Of a DNA stretch of 64,000 nt, positions 26,770-36,748 are shown in pieces. A program made the position numbers and the translations under genes. This stretch comes from Clostridiales bacterium (GTDB lineage Bacteria; Bacillota; Clostridia; Saccharofermentanales; Saccharofermentanaceae). How positions within the stretch are numbered: the stretch's first letter is position 1; every line of letters starts with the position of its first letter. The notes under the pieces were generated by a model. The model worked only from the letters and a program-made list of their open reading frames with translations. It searched no databases and was not told the DNA's origin. The stretch is from NCBI GenBank assembly GCA_017964005.1, contig JAGCSR010000038.1:1-64000 (forward strand), given 5' to 3'.

Positions 26770-27354
26770 ATGGGAAAAATGTTTTATGACATCCGTCAAA
26801 GATCAGTGGCAGCAGTATTATGTATTGCAATGGTAATGGGGTTTGCGGGCTGTGATATGTTTGGAGTCCGAAAGCAGATGGGAGTAATGTATGGCAGGCT
26901 CACTAACTTCAACAAGGCCATGAATGAATTGGATATTGAAGCTGCAAGAGAAAATACGGATTGGACTGAAGAAGATGATGACTATAAGGCAGTCAAGGAT
27001 CTTTTCGATATAACTTACAACGGTGATGCTGTTGACGAAGGATTTGTTTCCTGCACGGAATATATTGCTTCCACGATCAACATCAAATTCGATATCACCT
27101 CAGCGAAGATCGATGATGATCCGGTAACTCTGAATATGAAATATGAGACAGTCGATTGGCAGTCGGTCTACGGGAAATCGCATAACAGTTACGATGAAGT
27201 CTTAGAAGATCTTAAGAACTGTCAGGACAAGATCACAGTCGATGGTGTTGTCACTTTCGTGAACGCAGATGAGGAAGGAGACTGGAAGATCTCAGAGATC
27301 ACTGAGTTGAGCGAAGTAATGAACTTTGTTCATACCCTTCCTGACATCTCATAA
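26770..27354 (+). CDS. Small secreted lipoprotein
   Basis: 194 residues. Signal peptide ending in lipobox GFAGC (Cys28), then an acidic helical/strand domain with no family match. The pattern (GRLTNFNKAMNELDIEAARENTDWTEEDDDY...) resembles DUF-type NTF2-like lipoproteins of Clostridia. AGGGGGATCGATAAGCC precedes the ATG. Function unknown. Confidence 0.68.
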   Translation: MGKMFYDIRQRSVAAVLCIAMVMGFAGCDMFGVRKQMGVMYGRLTNFNKAMNELDIEAARENTDWTEEDDDYKAVKDLFDITYNGDAVDEGFVSCTEYIASTINIKFDITSAKIDDDPVTLNMKYETVDWQSVYGKSHNSYDEVLEDLKNCQDKITVDGVVTFVNADEEGDWKISEITELSEVMNFVHTLPDIS

Positions 27355-27377
27355 CAGACCTGGTATCCTTTAGCTGA

Positions 27378-28292
27378 TCATTTTTTTCTCCAGATCATAA
27401 AGTGGAATCCTTTGCCGTATCCGATCTTCTCATAGAAAGGATCTCCGCCTCCGGTCATATGCGTTGCCCCGAGAGACTTCATTCTGCGGTAATGCTTTGT
27501 AAGAGCTGCGGCAGCAAGTCCTTTCCTGCGGTGCTCCGGAGAAGTGCAAAGAGGTTCCATGTAAGCCAGCTTATTTTGCGGGACCCACCACATTCCGGCA
27601 AAACACGCATAGTCACCTTTGTCATCCGCAATGACAACATCGAATTCATGTGTGGAATGAGGCGACGGCGACGTCCATTCCGCTACGCAGTCTTTATGAG
27701 ATTTTGCTGGTGTCCAGTCATTGCTGTCATCATACTTATCCCAGTCGGAGAATTCCTGTTTATCACCATGGTCGAATCCGTACCAGCATAGCCTGGACAG
27801 TTTGAGAACATCAATATCCGAAGGTTCGACAAAATGATATCCTTCCGGCAGTTCGTAATTCAATTCGTTCTCAAAATCAAAGATGCGGCTCTCGTATTCA
27901 TATACCATCTCAAAGCCCCGCTTCTTTGCGGATTCGATCAGGGCTTCCTGTCCGTTGAAGAGCACGAATTGCTGATTGCCGTCAAAATTCGGCATAGTCG
28001 TGACCGCATATTCTGTCAGTTCGTCGGCAAGATATTCGTAACCCCTGCGAAGAGCAAAATATATATCAGTTAACGGTGCCTCATAATAAACGAAAGCGAC
28101 CACCTTATCACCGTCAAACCAAAATCTGTCCAGATGCGAATAAGACGCATCCATCCACGATGCCCGGATCGCATGTTCGAAAAACGGAGCCGGCATGCCG
28201 CTGCCGTTCTCCCGGTCATAGATATCCGTCAGGAAATCCCATACAAGGTTTATATCCGTCAATAATTGAAATTGTCTTGTAGTTACAGCCAT
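27378..28292 (-). CDS. GNAT-family N-acetyltransferase
   Basis: 304 residues. The C-terminal GNAT core has the acetyl-CoA loop in CTSPEHRRKGLAAAALTKHYRRM and a final YEKIGYGKGFHFMIW strand; the N-terminal half is a related but degenerate GNAT-like domain. It acetylates an unknown amine. GGGGAATGTAAGAGAT precedes the ATG. Divergent from the secreted lyase gene. Confidence 0.85.
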   Translation of the reverse strand: MAVTTRQFQLLTDINLVWDFLTDIYDRENGSGMPAPFFEHAIRASWMDASYSHLDRFWFDGDKVVAFVYYEAPLTDIYFALRRGYEYLADELTEYAVTTMPNFDGNQQFVLFNGQEALIESAKKRGFEMVYEYESRIFDFENELNYELPEGYHFVEPSDIDVLKLSRLCWYGFDHGDKQEFSDWDKYDDSNDWTPAKSHKDCVAEWTSPSPHSTHEFDVVIADDKGDYACFAGMWWVPQNKLAYMEPLCTSPEHRRKGLAAAALTKHYRRMKSLGATHMTGGGDPFYEKIGYGKGFHFMIWRKK

Positions 28293-28350
28293 ATCTCTTA
28301 CATTCCCCTCATTGATCTGCTGTGTGTATTATATCATACAAGGGCTGTGT

Positions 28351-28356
28351 TATAAT
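28351..28356 (+). promoter_or_regulatory. Extended -10 promoter for SLH lyase gene
   Basis: GGCTGTGTTATAATCGTACTG, an extended -10 promoter very like those at 26722 and 35795, 40 nt before the 28396 start. Confidence 0.6.
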
Positions 28357-28395
28357 CGTACTGTACAAGTAGGGTATATTAAGGAAAGAAGTGTT

Positions 28396-31173
28396 ATGAG
28401 AAAAAGACTGTTATGTATTCTGATCATCTTTGTCATAATGATCGGTATGGTTCCGGGTTCGGTTTTTGCATTATCTGCGATCCCGGTTGATTCACAAACA
28501 AACTACGGAAGTTTCGTAAGCGGCGCTGAAGTCATCAGTGACATGATCGCTAAGCACGGGGAACAAGCTCATCCCAGGATCATCATGACGGATGATAAGT
28601 TTGCAAGACTTAAGAAGCATATAGGAGACGGTTCGACTACGGCAGTCCTTCTTGAGAAACTTAAGCGGGAAGCCGACAGCAAGATCGGAGCAGAAGAACT
28701 TAAATACGAGATCCCCGACGGCATAAGGCTCCTTGAGACTTCGAAGAGAGTCCAGCGCCGCGTTGCCGACCTTGCTTTGGCATATAATATTTTCGGTGAT
28801 GATAAATATGCTCTTCAGGCGTATAAGGAACTTAAGAATGCTGCTAATTTCCCGGATTGGAATCCCAGTCATTTCCTTGATACCGCCGAGATGTGCACGG
28901 CTTTCGCGATAGGTTACGACTGGCTCTACGATTGGCTGAATCAGGAACAGAGGGACTTCTTAAGGAAGGCTCTTATCGAGAAGGGCTTAGAGCAGGTCAT
29001 GGAGGACTATAAAGACATAGAAGGGCGCGAGCGCACCTATAAGTGGTATCAGGATCCCAAAGGAGACAACTGGAAGCTCGTATGTACCGGAAGTACGAAC
29101 ATGGCAGCCCTTGCGATAGGAGATGAGGCTAATGCCAAAGATATCGCAGCCCAGGTCCTCGACTACGGCTATAAGGAAGCTTATTCTTTCGTCCGCCGTG
29201 CATACAGCACCAAAGACGGAACATACACCGAAGGATTAGGTTATTGGGATTACGCCACATACTACTTAGGTCTTAATTCATCAGCATTGAAGAGTGCCAC
29301 GGGAACAGACTATGGTCTCGCTGATCACGAAGGTTTGCGTAAATCTGTTGACTTCGTCCGATACATGAGTTCCAACACTCCCAAATCTTTCAGCTTCGGC
29401 GATGACCGCGACAGCCGCGACACAGGCTGGGCAGTTTTCCTCTGGCTTGGTGAGTACTATAAGTCTTACGATATTGCTTCGGTCCGTCTCAAGAAGATAG
29501 CAACTGACAGTTTCAACTATCTTGATGTCCTGTGGATCGATGAAGACAACATAACCGGCACGCAAACCGCAAGTCCCACTGACTGGGGATCCGTTGGAGC
29601 ATCCAACGCAAGCTTCAGAGACACCTGGGATGAGACAGGGCTCGTTGCGGCTCTTCACACAGGTCTTAACAATTATCTCTACCACGGCCACTACGATCTT
29701 GGCACATTCTACCTCGAGTCGAACGGATCCAGATTCTTCACCGACCTCGGCAATGAGGACTACGAACTTGATAACCGTGTCTATTCCTACCGCATCAGAG
29801 CTGAAGGCCACAACACACTGGTGATAAACCCGTCGCAGGATCTTGATCAGGCAGAAGGTGTGGAATGTTACATAACCAAATACAAGTCAGGCAACGAAGC
29901 CTGTGCCGCAACCGACCTGACAGATGCATACAAAGACAGCGGCGCGAAAAGTGTCGTCCGCACACTCAGCATGCTCAAGGATAAGAAGTGTGTGATCATC
30001 CAAGACGATATCTCTCTTAACGATCCGAGTGAGATATACTGGTTTGCGCATACCACAGGTAAGATCGATGTCGCATCTGACGGAAGAAGCGCCATCGTAA
30101 CCGTCGGCGATGACAGGTTATGGGTAGGACTCGTAAGCGAAGGCGGCAAGTTTACCGTAATGAAGGCTGAACTTCTTCCCACATCCCGTGCCGTACCGGG
30201 TCAGACCGACAGCAGTGAATACAGGAAACTTGCGATCCATCTGACAAATACCAAAGATACGACTATCAAGGTAGCTTGCATTCCTCTGAAGAACGGTGAG
30301 ACTGTCCCCTCATGGACCCCGATGCCTACTGTCACACCGACAGCAAACGCAACAGTCAAACCGACTGCCGGTCCGTCAGCAGATCCTACAATTGCATCTA
30401 ATATATCTATTATGCTCAACAAGACAAGTGATACTATCGTCTGCGGTAAGACCGATACGTTGAAGGCAACTGTTAAGGGCACATCTTCTGCGGTATCCTG
30501 GAAATCTTCAGACACAAAGATCGCAACTGTTGATTCCTATGGAAAGGTTACTGCAAAGATGGCAGGCACCGCACAGATTACGGCGACCGCGGCAGGGAAG
30601 AGCGTGAAGTGTAACGTTACGGTCCTCTATAAGGATGTAACTAAGACGAAGGATTTCTGGTTTGCTCCGACGAACTATCTTACTGCCAAGGGCGTTGTTA
30701 AGGGTTACGACAAACAGACCATGTTCAAACCTGCAAATAAGTGTACGCGTGCTCAGATGGTAACATTTATCTGGAGACTTATGGGAGAGCCTGCACCGAA
30801 GGCGAAGACCTGTAAGTTCAAGGATGTAAAGAAAACAGACTACTTCTACAAAGCCTGTATCTGGGGCAACGAGAACCACATAGTAGAAGGCTACAAGGAC
30901 GGCACTTTCGGACCTCAGATCGTCTGCGCCAGAAAGCATGCAGTAACGTTCCTGTGGAGGCTTGCAGGTAAGCCGAAGCCTTCTTCAACAAAGAATAAGT
31001 TCTCCGACGTAAAGAAGAGTGACTATTTCTATAGGGCTACTCTTTGGGCTGCTGAGAAGGGTATCCTCGCAGGCTATTCTGACGGAACCTTCAAACCTGA
31101 CGGCGACTGCCTGAGAAGACAAATGGTAACGTTTCTTTATAAGTATGATAAGTATGTGAACGGGAAAGGGTAA
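28396..31173 (+). CDS. Secreted heparinase II/III-like lyase with Ig and SLH domains
   Basis: 925 residues. Signal peptide (1-27), then an alpha/alpha-toroid heparinase/alginate-lyase-like domain (about 45-330; HPRIIMTDDKFARLKKHI, AIGYDWLYDWLNQEQRDFL), a heparinase II/III-like beta-sandwich (about 370-620; YLYHGHYDLGTFYLESNGSRF), a Pro/Thr linker, a bacterial Ig-like Big_2 domain (about 670-750) and three SLH repeats (about 755-925). It would cleave an acidic polysaccharide by beta-elimination while bound to the cell wall; the glycan is unknown. The start at 28396 follows AAGGAAAGAAG. The C-terminal module is shared with the 55501 protein. A GNAT gene starts 5 nt after its stop. Confidence 0.88.
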   Translation: MRKRLLCILIIFVIMIGMVPGSVFALSAIPVDSQTNYGSFVSGAEVISDMIAKHGEQAHPRIIMTDDKFARLKKHIGDGSTTAVLLEKLKREADSKIGAEELKYEIPDGIRLLETSKRVQRRVADLALAYNIFGDDKYALQAYKELKNAANFPDWNPSHFLDTAEMCTAFAIGYDWLYDWLNQEQRDFLRKALIEKGLEQVMEDYKDIEGRERTYKWYQDPKGDNWKLVCTGSTNMAALAIGDEANAKDIAAQVLDYGYKEAYSFVRRAYSTKDGTYTEGLGYWDYATYYLGLNSSALKSATGTDYGLADHEGLRKSVDFVRYMSSNTPKSFSFGDDRDSRDTGWAVFLWLGEYYKSYDIASVRLKKIATDSFNYLDVLWIDEDNITGTQTASPTDWGSVGASNASFRDTWDETGLVAALHTGLNNYLYHGHYDLGTFYLESNGSRFFTDLGNEDYELDNRVYSYRIRAEGHNTLVINPSQDLDQAEGVECYITKYKSGNEACAATDLTDAYKDSGAKSVVRTLSMLKDKKCVIIQDDISLNDPSEIYWFAHTTGKIDVASDGRSAIVTVGDDRLWVGLVSEGGKFTVMKAELLPTSRAVPGQTDSSEYRKLAIHLTNTKDTTIKVACIPLKNGETVPSWTPMPTVTPTANATVKPTAGPSADPTIASNISIMLNKTSDTIVCGKTDTLKATVKGTSSAVSWKSSDTKIATVDSYGKVTAKMAGTAQITATAAGKSVKCNVTVLYKDVTKTKDFWFAPTNYLTAKGVVKGYDKQTMFKPANKCTRAQMVTFIWRLMGEPAPKAKTCKFKDVKKTDYFYKACIWGNENHIVEGYKDGTFGPQIVCARKHAVTFLWRLAGKPKPSSTKNKFSDVKKSDYFYRATLWAAEKGILAGYSDGTFKPDGDCLRRQMVTFLYKYDKYVNGKG

Positions 31174-31178
31174 AGCAC

Positions 31179-31940
31179 ATGATCTGTGAATTGGAAGACA
31201 CATCTAAAGTTGAGGCATTGTTCGAAGGCTGGGAAGAAACATTGATATATTCCTGCCTTCAGAAAGTTATGGGCAAGGTATTTGTAACTGATCCTGTCAG
31301 TCCCGTATCTGCTATGGCTTTTGTCGGATGTTTTGCATTCTATGCCGGAGAGCCTGACAGGGAACTTGTAACAGAGAAGCCCGACGGTTTTGTGATCATG
31401 GTCCCGCAGGATGACAGATGGTCTGAGGTTATTGAGGATTGTTTCCCCGATGCCCGGCAAGTTACCCGTTACGCTATCAGGAAAGATACGGTTTTCGATA
31501 AGGAGAAACTGTCTTCGACGGTTGCAGGTTTGCCCGAAGGATATGAACTCAAAAAGATAGATTCAGATATCTACGATCTGTGCCTGGAAGATCCCGTAAC
31601 CGCTGATTTTGTGTCAGCGTTCGGGAGCAAGGACAAGTATCTTGAACTGGGACGCGGCATGGTTATCTTAAAAGACGGGAAGTTCGTGTCCGGAGCATCT
31701 TCTTATACCAGATACAAAGAAGGGATCGAGATCGAAGTCGATACTGTCCCTTTTGAACGCCGAAAGGGCCTTGCGGGTATCGTATGTTCTGCATTGATCC
31801 TAGCCTGCCTTGAAGAAGGGCTATATCCGAGCTGGGATGCCCACGATATGAATTCGGTTCAGCTGGCCCGGAAGTTCGGTTATGAATTCGACCATGAGTA
31901 TACTGCTTATGAGGTAGCTTCGGACAGAAGAACTCATTAG
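31179..31940 (+). CDS. GNAT acetyltransferase (GNAT_acetyltran type)
   Basis: 253 residues, resembling the PF12746-type GNAT group: an N-terminal cap (GCFAFYAGEPDRELV) followed by a GNAT core with VDTVPFERRKGLAGIVCSALILACLEEGLYPSWDAHDMNSVQLARKFGY-like acetyl-CoA loop, of which ERRKGLAG is the loop. It starts 5 nt after the SLH lyase stop, using AAAGGG inside that gene's last codons, so the two are co-transcribed. Substrate unknown. Confidence 0.85.
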   Translation: MICELEDTSKVEALFEGWEETLIYSCLQKVMGKVFVTDPVSPVSAMAFVGCFAFYAGEPDRELVTEKPDGFVIMVPQDDRWSEVIEDCFPDARQVTRYAIRKDTVFDKEKLSSTVAGLPEGYELKKIDSDIYDLCLEDPVTADFVSAFGSKDKYLELGRGMVILKDGKFVSGASSYTRYKEGIEIEVDTVPFERRKGLAGIVCSALILACLEEGLYPSWDAHDMNSVQLARKFGYEFDHEYTAYEVASDRRTH

Positions 31941-32061
31941 TTTGCGGATCTTGCCGTGAGCACACCATAAATACACTATAATTCTTTCAAATTGTTTAGT
32001 TGTGGTATAGTAATATTTATTATCGGATAGAATATTAGATTTGATACGGAGGATCTATCAG

Positions 32062-34428
32062 ATGAAGATAATAAGGAAGATCGGGACTGCCCTGTTGGCG
32101 GCGTCTGTTTTGTTGTCTGTTGCCGCAGGCGGATGCGCGAAGAAAGACAACAATGCACTCCTGGATGAATCGGGACTTGTCTTAAGCGGCAAGATGCCGG
32201 ATAAGCTCCCTGAAGGACTTTCATGGTATGACTTCTCGGAAGATACGGCGATCTATGATTATCTGGATGAAACGGTCGGGGAATATTTCCTGTCAGATAT
32301 TTCCTGGTTTAATGACCATACATGGGTCTTCTACACGGAGAAGGAATCCAGGATACCCGTTAATCACGTAACATCGTTTGATAAAGATAATAAGATGGTC
32401 ACGGATTTTGTCGTCAAAGATGAATTCGGCGATAACATAAGCATTGACCGTATGGTCTTAGGCGACCGTCTCTATATGGAAGCTTTCGATTTTGCTACAC
32501 TTAAGCAATACCTTTACCCGATAGATGAGAACACGGGAACTTATTCTCCTGATAACAAGATCGAGCTGCCCCAGGGTGCACCGGGCAATTATTCAGGCGA
32601 CAGATTCGCATTTGTCGGGCAGGATGTTGCTCTCCTCAGGGTGAACGATACTACAAGTATCGATCTTGCTGACCTTGCCACAGGTACTGTAAAGAAGAAT
32701 ATTCCCCTGGGGGATCTCACGGTTGATTTCTCTATCAGATATCCCGAGGGGATCCTCAGCGCCGGCGAGAATAAAGTCGTCGTCTGGGGCAACATATCCA
32801 CTAACTATAATTTCGGTGAGATAAGGTATTTGTTGGTCGATCTTGAATCAGGGAAGGTATCAGCTCTCGATGAGATGGAATATATCAATATCCCGCTTAG
32901 GAATCTTGCTTACTGCAACGGCCGTCTTGTAACCGTAACAGACGGCGGCGTTTACGACATTGATGTGAATGCCGGTACATGCAAGATGACATTGTCGTTC
33001 AACTGTTCTGTCTGCAACAGATACATTGCCAGCAATGCGGAATTAAAGTATGCGGATGACGACAGGCTTCTGTTCAGCTACAGCTCAAGATATGTTGGCG
33101 CCAACCAGATCCCTTTTGTTCTGTGTACATTTACCAAGTCCGCAGAATACCCTGCAGCAGGCAGGAACATCATTACCGTAGCTTCAACCGAGGATCTTGA
33201 TTTCAGTGTTTCCGAAGCCATAATGCGCTTTAACAAGGAAAGCGACACATCTTTTATACTCTTCGATAACCGCTATAAAGCGAACACCACTATCGACTAT
33301 AAGAATACAGACAACACAGACCGCAAAGAGCAAAGCACCCTCAATTCCTATGCTCAGATCTCAGACCGTCTGTCAATGAATATCATGTCAGGTGAAGGTC
33401 CTGATATCCTGATAACGAACGGCGCGAATGAGCGTCTCTCCAATAAATCTCTCTTCATGGATCTTAACGACTATCTTACGAACGAGAGTGGCATAAACGA
33501 GTCCGATTACTTCATGAATGCCATTGAAGCTTCGAAGTTTAACGGCGCCCTTTATCAGTTCCCCATAGGATTTTATGTTGATGGTATCCTGGCTCCCAAA
33601 GATGCTGTCGGAGGTAAGAACGGATTGACTTTTGATGAGTACAGATCAATGGTTGATAAGGAATGCAGCGGACTGGATCCCTTGTACGATCACCAGCTGT
33701 ATTTCTCGAGAGCGCAGGTTGCGACAAAGCTGTTCGCGAATACGAGCGAGAAGTTTATCAAGGACGGCAAGATCGATGTGAACAACAGTGATTTCGAAGC
33801 GATCTTAGACTACTGTAAGGAGCTTCCTGCCGAAGGATATTTCGAAGGCAAGGATGTCGACTCCGAATGGGAAGACCTGATGTACGCCCAGGAGCATATG
33901 AAGGTTCAGCCTTCGCAGGTCTTCGGCTTCTATGAGTACGAACAATTTGCCACCAAATTTGAGAATGCCATGATCGTAGGTTATCCCTCCGTTGACGGAA
34001 GACCTGCAACAGTCGGTTCCAATATGGCTGTCTCGATCCTTTCCGCCACCAAAGATCCGGACGCATGTAAGCGGTTCCTCAGCATCCTCCTGTCGGAAGA
34101 TGTCCAGATGTCGCTATACATGAATATCCCGATCAACAAGAAGTGTGCCAGAGATATTGCTCTTATGGAGATCGAAGAGACCAACAAGAATGTTGCCTCG
34201 AGTGAAGGCAATAAGTACGCGAAAACAGGCGATTCTCTCGACCCCGCGCTCGCCGACAGATATATTGAACAGCTCTCTTCGGCATCAACATCGAGCTTTG
34301 TTTACCACAGCATCTCGATCATAATCTATGAAGAGATCCCTGCGTACTTTGAAGGACAGAAGTCATTTGAGGATGTTGCAAAGATCATAAACGACAGGGC
34401 GCAGAAAGTACTTGATGAGCAGAAATGA
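32062..34428 (+). CDS. Large solute-binding-type lipoprotein
   Basis: 788 residues. Signal peptide with lipobox AAGGC (Cys25), an N-terminal beta-rich domain of about 330 residues that looks like a repeat beta-propeller, then a C-terminal domain like family 1 extracellular solute-binding proteins (about 380-788: IMSGEGPDILITNGANERLSNKSLFMDLNDYL, FKFPIGFYVDG-type mouth, AYFEGQKSFEDVAKIINDRAQKVL end). No ABC permease or ATPase is adjacent, so it may be a receptor or scaffold and not a transporter subunit. The start at 32062 has GGAGG 9 nt upstream. Paralogue at 36749-38998. Confidence 0.82.
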   Translation: MKIIRKIGTALLAASVLLSVAAGGCAKKDNNALLDESGLVLSGKMPDKLPEGLSWYDFSEDTAIYDYLDETVGEYFLSDISWFNDHTWVFYTEKESRIPVNHVTSFDKDNKMVTDFVVKDEFGDNISIDRMVLGDRLYMEAFDFATLKQYLYPIDENTGTYSPDNKIELPQGAPGNYSGDRFAFVGQDVALLRVNDTTSIDLADLATGTVKKNIPLGDLTVDFSIRYPEGILSAGENKVVVWGNISTNYNFGEIRYLLVDLESGKVSALDEMEYINIPLRNLAYCNGRLVTVTDGGVYDIDVNAGTCKMTLSFNCSVCNRYIASNAELKYADDDRLLFSYSSRYVGANQIPFVLCTFTKSAEYPAAGRNIITVASTEDLDFSVSEAIMRFNKESDTSFILFDNRYKANTTIDYKNTDNTDRKEQSTLNSYAQISDRLSMNIMSGEGPDILITNGANERLSNKSLFMDLNDYLTNESGINESDYFMNAIEASKFNGALYQFPIGFYVDGILAPKDAVGGKNGLTFDEYRSMVDKECSGLDPLYDHQLYFSRAQVATKLFANTSEKFIKDGKIDVNNSDFEAILDYCKELPAEGYFEGKDVDSEWEDLMYAQEHMKVQPSQVFGFYEYEQFATKFENAMIVGYPSVDGRPATVGSNMAVSILSATKDPDACKRFLSILLSEDVQMSLYMNIPINKKCARDIALMEIEETNKNVASSEGNKYAKTGDSLDPALADRYIEQLSSASTSSFVYHSISIIIYEEIPAYFEGQKSFEDVAKIINDRAQKVLDEQK

Positions 34429-34470
34429 TTTTCCCCGATAATCGTTTCTGATCCCGAAAAGTTTTTCCAG

Positions 34471-34503
34471 GATCCCAAGGAAACATTTCCTTGGGATCTT
34501 GTC
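34471..34503 (+). terminator. Intrinsic terminator
   Basis: Thirteen bases GATCCCAAGGAAA form a perfect inverted repeat with TTTCCTTGGGATC (34486-34498), followed by TTGTC. It ends the transcript of the large lipoprotein gene. Confidence 0.75.
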
Positions 34504-34551
34504 ATATTTGTTGTTCTAAGTTGTCTATACAGGTAAAGGGGGTAACCGGAT

Positions 34552-35757
34552 ATGAATAACAGATCTTACGTAATGATGCGTTTTCTTGTGATAACAGTAG
34601 CTGTATCTCTTTTTGCATCGGCTGCCTGTGCATGCAATAAAGTAAATGACAAAGACACCATGCTGATCTACTTCGGTAAGGATTATATATATGACGAAGA
34701 TACGGAGACATCAACGGAATATCCGGTCTTCGAATATCTCTATCCGAGCAAGGAATTCGACAATACGGACTTTGCCCGTCTGGCCGTGGTCTATAAGGGT
34801 GAATACAAGGATAACTTCAAGTACGGAGACATCGTGACCCCAAGTATTCAGATAGATATAAGTTCTTACGATCTTACCTTCCGTCAGGACGGAGAAGCTA
34901 TGTGTAATCCTTATGCCGATTATCATGAACTCGATCCTGCAACGGAGTTTACTTATAAGGGAAACGTTTACGATGACATGGAGAAAAAGACCCTGACCGT
35001 GACAAACGAAAGATACTGGACGGATTACGAAGGGAGTTTCACGACACTTACATTGAAGGATAAGGAGAATCGGATCTATTCCTTTTCCTATATGTGGAGG
35101 AATCCGGAAGAAGGGAGACCGGATATCTTAAACAACGGGATCGGGTGTACTGTTGATTTTGCCGTCTATAAAAACAATGCGATCTGGAAAATATCTGATA
35201 CAGAAGGACCGGAAGAAGGGGAACTGATAGTTCCTGACGATAAAGGATCTTTCGATGAAGAAGCGTTCTTTATCTTCATCGGCAGGGAAGGGGGAGACCC
35301 TGTTTTTGACTACTGCACATCTGACAGCAGCGGAACTGACGGGAACCTTGATTGTCAGCAGGTCTTCTATCAGGGAAGCCTGCCGGAAGATCTTAAGTAC
35401 GGTGATGTCTTTGTCGTCAGGGATGGCGCGGTCAATATCTCAAGGACCCGCAATATCGACGATAACAGTCACGAGAGGGAATACCGCATATCGTATGAAT
35501 TGGACAGAACCACCGGCCTCGAATATATAGGCAACGGGTTTGAGATAATGCCGAAGAAAAAACTTGTCTTGGGAAGCGTTGATTATGTCGGATTTTATCT
35601 CTTCAGTTGTAATCTGGTAGAGCCGGACTACAGCGCCAAATATACTTACGACTATTACCCGACAGTTAACGAGGTTGGTCTTGATAACTTTGATCAGGGT
35701 AATCAGGTTGAATTTATATGCTATAAGAATACACTGATCCTTCCTGCCCGCCCGTGA
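34552..35757 (+). CDS. Secreted lipoprotein with internal repeat
   Basis: 401 residues. Signal peptide and lipobox AACAC, so probably membrane-anchored outside. The mature part contains two similar halves: a first with FKYGDIVTPSIQIDISSYDL and a second with LKYGDVFVVRDGAVNIS, each preceded by a YxGxxxEDLKYGD-like segment. No family recognised. AAAGGGGGTAACCGG precedes the ATG. It lies between two solute-binding-type lipoproteins. Confidence 0.7.
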   Translation: MNNRSYVMMRFLVITVAVSLFASAACACNKVNDKDTMLIYFGKDYIYDEDTETSTEYPVFEYLYPSKEFDNTDFARLAVVYKGEYKDNFKYGDIVTPSIQIDISSYDLTFRQDGEAMCNPYADYHELDPATEFTYKGNVYDDMEKKTLTVTNERYWTDYEGSFTTLTLKDKENRIYSFSYMWRNPEEGRPDILNNGIGCTVDFAVYKNNAIWKISDTEGPEEGELIVPDDKGSFDEEAFFIFIGREGGDPVFDYCTSDSSGTDGNLDCQQVFYQGSLPEDLKYGDVFVVRDGAVNISRTRNIDDNSHEREYRISYELDRTTGLEYIGNGFEIMPKKKLVLGSVDYVGFYLFSCNLVEPDYSAKYTYDYYPTVNEVGLDNFDQGNQVEFICYKNTLILPARP

Positions 35758-35794
35758 ATACCATGCATTTATATGAGTAATATCCCCGCTGTGT

Positions 35795-35800
35795 TATAAT
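35795..35800 (+). promoter_or_regulatory. Extended -10 promoter for HSL esterase gene
   Basis: GCTGTGTTATAATCGAACTGTTTGA, nearly identical over 24 nt to the promoter at 26722; 30 nt before the chosen start. Confidence 0.6.
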
Positions 35801-35829
35801 CGAACTGTTTGAGAGGGGAGTATAAATGC

Positions 35830-36744
35830 ATGCGTTATCCGATAGATAAAGAACTTAAGAGTCTGTCAATATTCAGTGGTTCGATGGTGGGTCGTCTGTA
35901 TCCTGTGATCAATATCGGATACAGGCTGAAAAAATGCAGGTCAGATAAAAATGTATCCGTGAGGAAATACTCCACCCCGGGATATAACGGAGCGGAGATC
36001 TCCACGTTGATCATTGAACCAAAACAAAGCATCGGTGATCTTCCGTGCATCGTCTTCTTCCATGGCGGAGGATTTCTGATGAGCGCATCCGGATCGCATT
36101 ATCAGTTGGCAAAACATTATGTGCAGAAAGCAAACTGCAAAGTGATCATGCCGGATTACAGATTATTGCCCAAGCACCGTTATCCTGTAGCTGTAGAGGA
36201 TTGTTATAACACATATCTTTGGCTTCTTGAAAATGCTTCCGGGTTGGGCATCGACAAAGATCGTATCATAGTGACCGGCGACAGTGCCGGAGGAAATATC
36301 GCAAGTGCGGTGACCGTGATGCTGAAGGACCGCGGCCAGAACCTTCCCCGAGGCGCAATGCTGATCTATCCTGTTCTGGATAAAAGGATGATCACCGATT
36401 CCATGAAAAAGTATTCGGATACTCCTATCTGGGACTCAAAGTGCAACAGGATGTTTTGGGATATGTACCTTAAGGATCAGGATGCAAGTGGGGCAAAGTA
36501 TGCATCTATATCAGAGATCGATCATTTGGATTTCTTTCCGGATACATATGTTGAGACAGCGGAATTTGACTGCCTTTGTGATGAAGGGATCGAGTTTACC
36601 CGCAAACTTACAGAAGTAGGTGTCCCATCAGAGTATCATCTCGTGAAGGGGACTTGTCACGGCTTTGAGGCGGCAACGCGAAGCCATATACTTGAAGAGT
36701 GTATAATAAGACGCATAGAGTGGATCAGGAAAGTGTGGGGATAG
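35830..36744 (+). CDS. Alpha/beta hydrolase, HSL-type esterase
   Basis: 304 residues of the hormone-sensitive-lipase esterase family. The oxyanion motif HGGGF (about 76-80), nucleophile elbow GDSAGG (about 152-157), and C-terminal HGFEA carrying the catalytic His are all present. It hydrolyses short-chain esters, substrate unknown; no signal peptide. The start at 35830 is chosen because the spacing from GGGGAG is suitable; an overlapping ATG at 35826 is out of frame. The next gene starts 4 nt after its stop. Confidence 0.87.
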   Translation: MRYPIDKELKSLSIFSGSMVGRLYPVINIGYRLKKCRSDKNVSVRKYSTPGYNGAEISTLIIEPKQSIGDLPCIVFFHGGGFLMSASGSHYQLAKHYVQKANCKVIMPDYRLLPKHRYPVAVEDCYNTYLWLLENASGLGIDKDRIIVTGDSAGGNIASAVTVMLKDRGQNLPRGAMLIYPVLDKRMITDSMKKYSDTPIWDSKCNRMFWDMYLKDQDASGAKYASISEIDHLDFFPDTYVETAEFDCLCDEGIEFTRKLTEVGVPSEYHLVKGTCHGFEAATRSHILEECIIRRIEWIRKVWG

Positions 36745-36748
36745 GACA

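Noticed and set aside
30508-30939. Minus-strand frames opposite SLH repeats
   Set aside because: Recurrent shadow of both SLH genes (also 57304-57768) caused by shared codon pattern.
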